This document shows positions 4,943-7,783 of a stretch of 7,783 nucleotides of DNA, in pieces. The DNA is taken from positions 1 to 7,783 of the forward strand of contig CAMWQX010000041.1 in NCBI GenBank assembly GCA_947176475.1, written 5' to 3'. Each line of letters begins with the position of its first letter. Within the stretch, counting starts at the first letter, position 1. This stretch comes from an uncultured Bacillota bacterium. Lineage in GTDB: Bacteria; Bacillota_I; Bacilli_A; RF39; UBA660. The notes beneath the pieces are model-generated. The model had not been told where the DNA came from and ran no database searches. It was given only the letters and a program-made list of their open reading frames with translations. The translations under genes and the position numbers were made by a program.

Positions 4943-6684
4943 TATCTCACCTCTTGTTTATTTTCTTCTTTATATGCTGCCAGTAAACGTTTATGAATAC
5001 CTGGTTCAACGACATTTATTGAGTTTATAGCATATTCAAGACTACTTTTAAAGTTTCCCTTAAAGAAGTCTCTTTCGGCCTTAGCTAGTCCCGAATCAAT
5101 TGCCTTATTCATTGTACGATATCTATTTCCATAGACAATCGCATTCTCCGCCATTGATGCTGTCTTAACAATCTCTAAAGATGTATTATATACCTTTAAT
5201 ACTAAATCACGAGCCGTATCCACACGCGTATTTAATACCTTAATAGATATTGGTTGTTTTTCAAGCTCAATTATTAAATTATGAACAGCCTCATTAGCTT
5301 CTTCCAATTCTACATAATAATTCTTAGGAACAATCGGTAACTTAAATGTATCCATATGATGTTTAGCTTGTTTAACAATTGATTTGATTTCATCTAATTG
5401 CTCACGTGCTCTTATCTCATCTTCTTTTAATGATCCTAAACTTCTAAGCGTATAATCAAGTTTTTCCTCGGCCTTAACTAAACGCGCATTTATTATTTCC
5501 ATTTCCTTACTTAAACGCGAATACGCTGTTTCTTTTCCACGATACTTAACGATTACTTCATCATACATCCCTTGACAAATATTAATTTCTTGATTTAATT
5601 CACTAATAATTTTCACATCATCATCAGTTAAATCATAACTATACTTAATATCTTCTATCTTATTAGAAATATTACTTATAATCTTCTTTAACTTCTTACA
5701 TTTAATAATAACACTTCGATAATAATCATCAAATAATTTTTTAGCAATCTTCTCTTTATCAAAATCAGCATATAATTGGTCAAAATAATCCATTATTGTC
5801 TTAAGTTCAAATATCGAATCTTCTAAATTTAATACATTTAAACGATCAAATATATCTGCCACTTTTTTCTCCGATGAACTTATATTATGTTCAATCTTCA
5901 AATAATCAAGGTTATACCCTTCCTCTTTCATCTTGGCATTTATCTTAGATACTTCTTTAATACGATTAGGAATTAAACTTTTTCCCATCATAATAATTGA
6001 TGGCGCTTCTTCAATAACCACTTTTAAATTGCCAATTGTATCATCTAATGCTTTAACAATTTTACCAACTTCTGAATATACATTATTTTCCATTGCCATT
6101 TCAAAAGCCGAAAATAATTTATCGACATTTTCAAATTGCAATTCTAAAGGAACTTGAATAAGCGAATAATCCTCTTTATTATTGTTATTATATTGTAAGA
6201 AAATAGTTCGATAATCCGTCTTTAATTTTGTTACTATTTCGCGATTTTTTTGTTCTGATAAGGTAATCTCTTTAATGTTCTCTAACAATTTTTGGCTTCT
6301 ACTTTTAACCATATAAATTTCAAATTCAATTTTGGCTAAATGCGCATTAGCATCTTTCACATGACGATAACTAAACATATTATCTGCTTCTATTAATTCA
6401 TCTGTTATCTTAGGAACATCTTTATCTTTTAATTCTTTAAATAACTTTTTCCAATAATTATATTTATCCTCTAAATCTTTATTATTAATTAAAGATTCTA
6501 CCTTATTTAACTCTGATAAAATAGAACCACTTATTATTAAGTTTTTATTTCTCTCCAAATTAGTAAGAGTATTCGTATATTGTTTTTTCATATTCTTCAA
6601 TGTGAAAACAATTGCTACAACAACAACGATCAAAGTAACAACAGCATAGAATATGGTTAACATCATAATTAATTGATCACTCAT
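4942..6684 (-). CDS. ezrA: Septation ring formation regulator EzrA
   Basis: Membrane-anchored negative regulator of FtsZ ring assembly, also involved in division and wall-synthesis coordination in Bacillota. One N-terminal hydrophobic segment (about 7-29) is followed by positive residues (KNMKKQ) and a long, charged, helical body with heptad-like patterns, matching the spectrin-like repeats of the family. The region at about 95-150 (the ITDELIEADNMFSYRHVKDANAHL neighbourhood) and the C-terminal VYGNRYR (517-523) with VVEPG (about 558) match EzrA landmarks. At 580 residues it is slightly longer than the roughly 560 of B. subtilis. The Gln of the QNR patch appears to be Val517. The ATG is supported by AAGGAGAG (6698-6691). 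It forms a two-gene unit with the overlapping desulfurase gene. Confidence 0.92.
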   Translation of the reverse strand: MSDQLIMMLTIFYAVVTLIVVVVAIVFTLKNMKKQYTNTLTNLERNKNLIISGSILSELNKVESLINNKDLEDKYNYWKKLFKELKDKDVPKITDELIEADNMFSYRHVKDANAHLAKIEFEIYMVKSRSQKLLENIKEITLSEQKNREIVTKLKTDYRTIFLQYNNNNKEDYSLIQVPLELQFENVDKLFSAFEMAMENNVYSEVGKIVKALDDTIGNLKVVIEEAPSIIMMGKSLIPNRIKEVSKINAKMKEEGYNLDYLKIEHNISSSEKKVADIFDRLNVLNLEDSIFELKTIMDYFDQLYADFDKEKIAKKLFDDYYRSVIIKCKKLKKIISNISNKIEDIKYSYDLTDDDVKIISELNQEINICQGMYDEVIVKYRGKETAYSRLSKEMEIINARLVKAEEKLDYTLRSLGSLKEDEIRAREQLDEIKSIVKQAKHHMDTFKLPIVPKNYYVELEEANEAVHNLIIELEKQPISIKVLNTRVDTARDLVLKVYNTSLEIVKTASMAENAIVYGNRYRTMNKAIDSGLAKAERDFFKGNFKSSLEYAINSINVVEPGIHKRLLAAYKEENKQEVR

Positions 6685-6708
6685 TACGAACTCTCCTTAT
6701 CATAAATA

Positions 6709-6717
6709 ATTATATCA
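6709..6717 (-). promoter_or_regulatory. Extended -10 promoter of ezrA
   Basis: TGATATAAT on the minus strand is an extended -10 with a perfect TATAAT (6714-6709). The -35 region is weak (TGTATT or ATGTAT near 6731-6737), as is common for extended -10 promoters. It lies between the mutM terminator and the ezrA ribosome binding site, which suggests that ezrA starts its own transcript with a leader of about 20 bases. Confidence 0.6.
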
Positions 6718-6748
6718 TGTTTCTAAAAAAAATACATTAAATTATAAG

Positions 6749-6770
6749 AAAAAAAGACCATATTGGTCTT
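6749..6770 (-). terminator. Rho-independent terminator after mutM
   Basis: On the minus strand AAGACC (6770-6765) pairs with GGTCTT (6759-6754) around the loop AATAT, and five more T follow (6753-6749). It lies 15 bases past the mutM stop and separates mutM from ezrA. Confidence 0.85.
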
Positions 6771-6785
6771 AATAGTATAAATTTC

Positions 6786-7610
6786 TTATTTTCTCTTTTG
6801 ACATTTTGGGCAAAAATACGTTCCTCTTCCGCCTACGCGAATCTTTTGGATATCACTTCCACAAACCTTACATTTTTCCTTATCTCGCGATTGAACCATT
6901 AATTCACTTTGATAACTTCCATATACCCCTAATGAAGATGTATAACTTCTTATTGTCGTTCCACCCATTTCAGTTGCTTTAGCAATAATTACTTTAGCAC
7001 CTTCTACCATTTTTTTTGCATCATTTAAAGTTATCTTATTTCCCAACGTCTCTGGATGAACTCCTGCGGCAAATAAAACTTCATTAGCATAAATATTTCC
7101 AAGTCCATTTATAATTGATTGATCTAATAAAAGAGCCTTTATTGGTAAATTAGAATTATGAACCATATTATATAAATATTCTCCTGTTAATGCTTTATTA
7201 TCTGGTTCAATACCCAATTTGGATATTTCTGGAGTCTTATATATTTCATCCGTTTTTACAACCCTCATACGTCCAAATTTACGTGTATCATGATATCTTA
7301 AATCCGTTCCATCTTCTAAATGAAAGATAATGTGTTCATGCTTTTCCACATCTTCTGTTATCTCTTTAATAAAGTATTTTCCTTCCATTCTTAAATGGGA
7401 CATTATCGTATATTCTCCTAAGGAGAAAAATAACCACTTACCATAATTATCCACACTTAAAATATGTTTATCTTTTACTATTTCTTCAAAATATTTAGCA
7501 TCACCATCAATTATTTTACTATAATTAATTGTTACTCCAATTATTTTCTTTCCCACAATTCTCTCATTTAAAGTTTTTGCAACTGTTCTTACTTCTGCAA
7601 TTTCTGGCAT
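6786..7610 (-). CDS. mutM: Formamidopyrimidine-DNA glycosylase (Fpg)
   Basis: Base-excision repair enzyme that removes 8-oxoguanine and ring-opened purines and cleaves the abasic strand. After loss of Met, Pro2 is the Schiff-base nucleophile; Glu3 and Glu6 are kept. Lys58 in DNYGKWLFF matches the conserved Lys57. Met75 (HLRMEGKY), Arg110 and Phe112 (HDTRKFGRM) are the residues that fill the void in damaged DNA. The helix-two-turn-helix is DQSIINGLGNIYANEVLF (163-180, with Asn172). The C-terminal zinc finger has Cys247, Cys250, Cys267 and Cys270 with GGRGT between the pairs. At 274 residues the length is normal. The N-terminal motif reads MPEIAEVRT rather than the usual MPELPEVET. ATG is supported by AGGAAGGTG (7627-7619). 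Its start lies 2 bases after the stop of the upstream gene, so the two are almost surely co-transcribed. Confidence 0.97.
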   Translation of the reverse strand: MPEIAEVRTVAKTLNERIVGKKIIGVTINYSKIIDGDAKYFEEIVKDKHILSVDNYGKWLFFSLGEYTIMSHLRMEGKYFIKEITEDVEKHEHIIFHLEDGTDLRYHDTRKFGRMRVVKTDEIYKTPEISKLGIEPDNKALTGEYLYNMVHNSNLPIKALLLDQSIINGLGNIYANEVLFAAGVHPETLGNKITLNDAKKMVEGAKVIIAKATEMGGTTIRSYTSSLGVYGSYQSELMVQSRDKEKCKVCGSDIQKIRVGGRGTYFCPKCQKRK

Positions 7611-7612
7611 AA

Positions 7613-7783
7613 CTACTGCACCTTCCTCAACTCTTTATAAACATCATCAAAACTTTTTTTATCATCAAAATATTCTTTTCTTAAAATACCTGCTTTTGTA
7701 ATATTTTCGCCATCTTCCGATACTCCATGTTCTAAAGCATCTAAAAAAGGTATTTTACTAAAATCATATTTATCATAATCTAA
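7613..7783 (-). CDS. C-terminal part of an unrecognised protein (cut by window edge)
   Basis: The frame runs open from the window edge for 56 codons to TAG at 7615-7613, two bases before mutM, whose ribosome binding site lies in its last codons. The visible tail is rich in Asp, Glu and Lys, with IPFLDALEHGV at 11-21 and SFDDVYKELRKVQ at the end, and looks like the soluble helical end of a cytoplasmic protein. It does not match the C-terminus of DNA polymerase I, which often precedes mutM in Bacilli, and I do not recognise it. The coding assignment rests on the open frame, normal composition and tight spacing to mutM. Confidence 0.75.
   Translation of the reverse strand, partial: LDYDKYDFSKIPFLDALEHGVSEDGENITKAGILRKEYFDDKKSFDDVYKELRKVQ

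Noticed and set aside
5933..6157. Plus-strand 74-codon open frame
   Set aside because: It is antisense to ezrA and its hydrophobic look comes from reading AT-rich helical coding sequence backwards.
1..7783. Mobile element, CRISPR array, toxin-antitoxin, phage or defence system
   Set aside because: I found no repeat array, transposase, integrase or terminal inverted repeat; the genes are housekeeping and composition looks even throughout.

Overview
This window looks like an ordinary housekeeping stretch of a low-GC Gram-positive bacterium. The DNA is AT-rich (roughly 30% G+C by eye). All genes lie on the minus strand, and TGG encodes Trp while TGA acts as a stop in the places I could check. 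EzrA, a T-box riboswitch, strong AGGAGG/AGGTG-type ribosome binding sites and short hairpin-plus-U-run terminators all point to Bacillota. A Bacilli- or Erysipelotrichia/RF39-like lineage is my guess, but no taxonomic marker settles it.

The minus strand is read from high to low coordinates. (1) 7783-7613 is the C-terminal end of an unrecognised protein, 2 bases ahead of mutM (7610-6786, formamidopyrimidine-DNA glycosylase). This unit ends at a terminator at 6770-6749. (2) ezrA (6684-4942, cell-division regulator) overlaps by one base (TAATG) a nifS/nifZ-type cysteine desulfurase (4942-3818). An extended -10 promoter lies ahead of ezrA. (3) A sigma-A promoter begins 6 bases past the desulfurase stop and drives a tryptophan T-box leader (about 3777-3541). 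This controls trpS (3448-2357), and the trpS terminator hairpin is built over its own last codons. (4) A small unrecognised single-span membrane protein (2306-1782) has its own terminator. (5) gltX (1708-65, glutamyl-tRNA synthetase) has a promoter whose -35 box sits inside the preceding terminator. (6) At 39-66 a hairpin with a U-run on the plus strand suggests a convergent gene just beyond the left edge.

Functionally, trpS and gltX charge tRNAs, mutM repairs oxidised guanine, ezrA regulates FtsZ rings and the desulfurase supplies sulfur, perhaps for tRNA thiolation. The best regulatory find is the T-box: its specifier codon is UGG and its tRNA-end-binding UGGC matches a G discriminator base, as expected for tRNA-Trp. 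I see no mobile element, CRISPR array, toxin-antitoxin or defence system, and nothing I would call a new biological system. The points worth a second look are the degenerate T-box sequence, an eight-codon leader ORF ending in Trp before trpS, two start-codon corrections, and the unknown membrane protein between two aminoacyl-tRNA synthetases.
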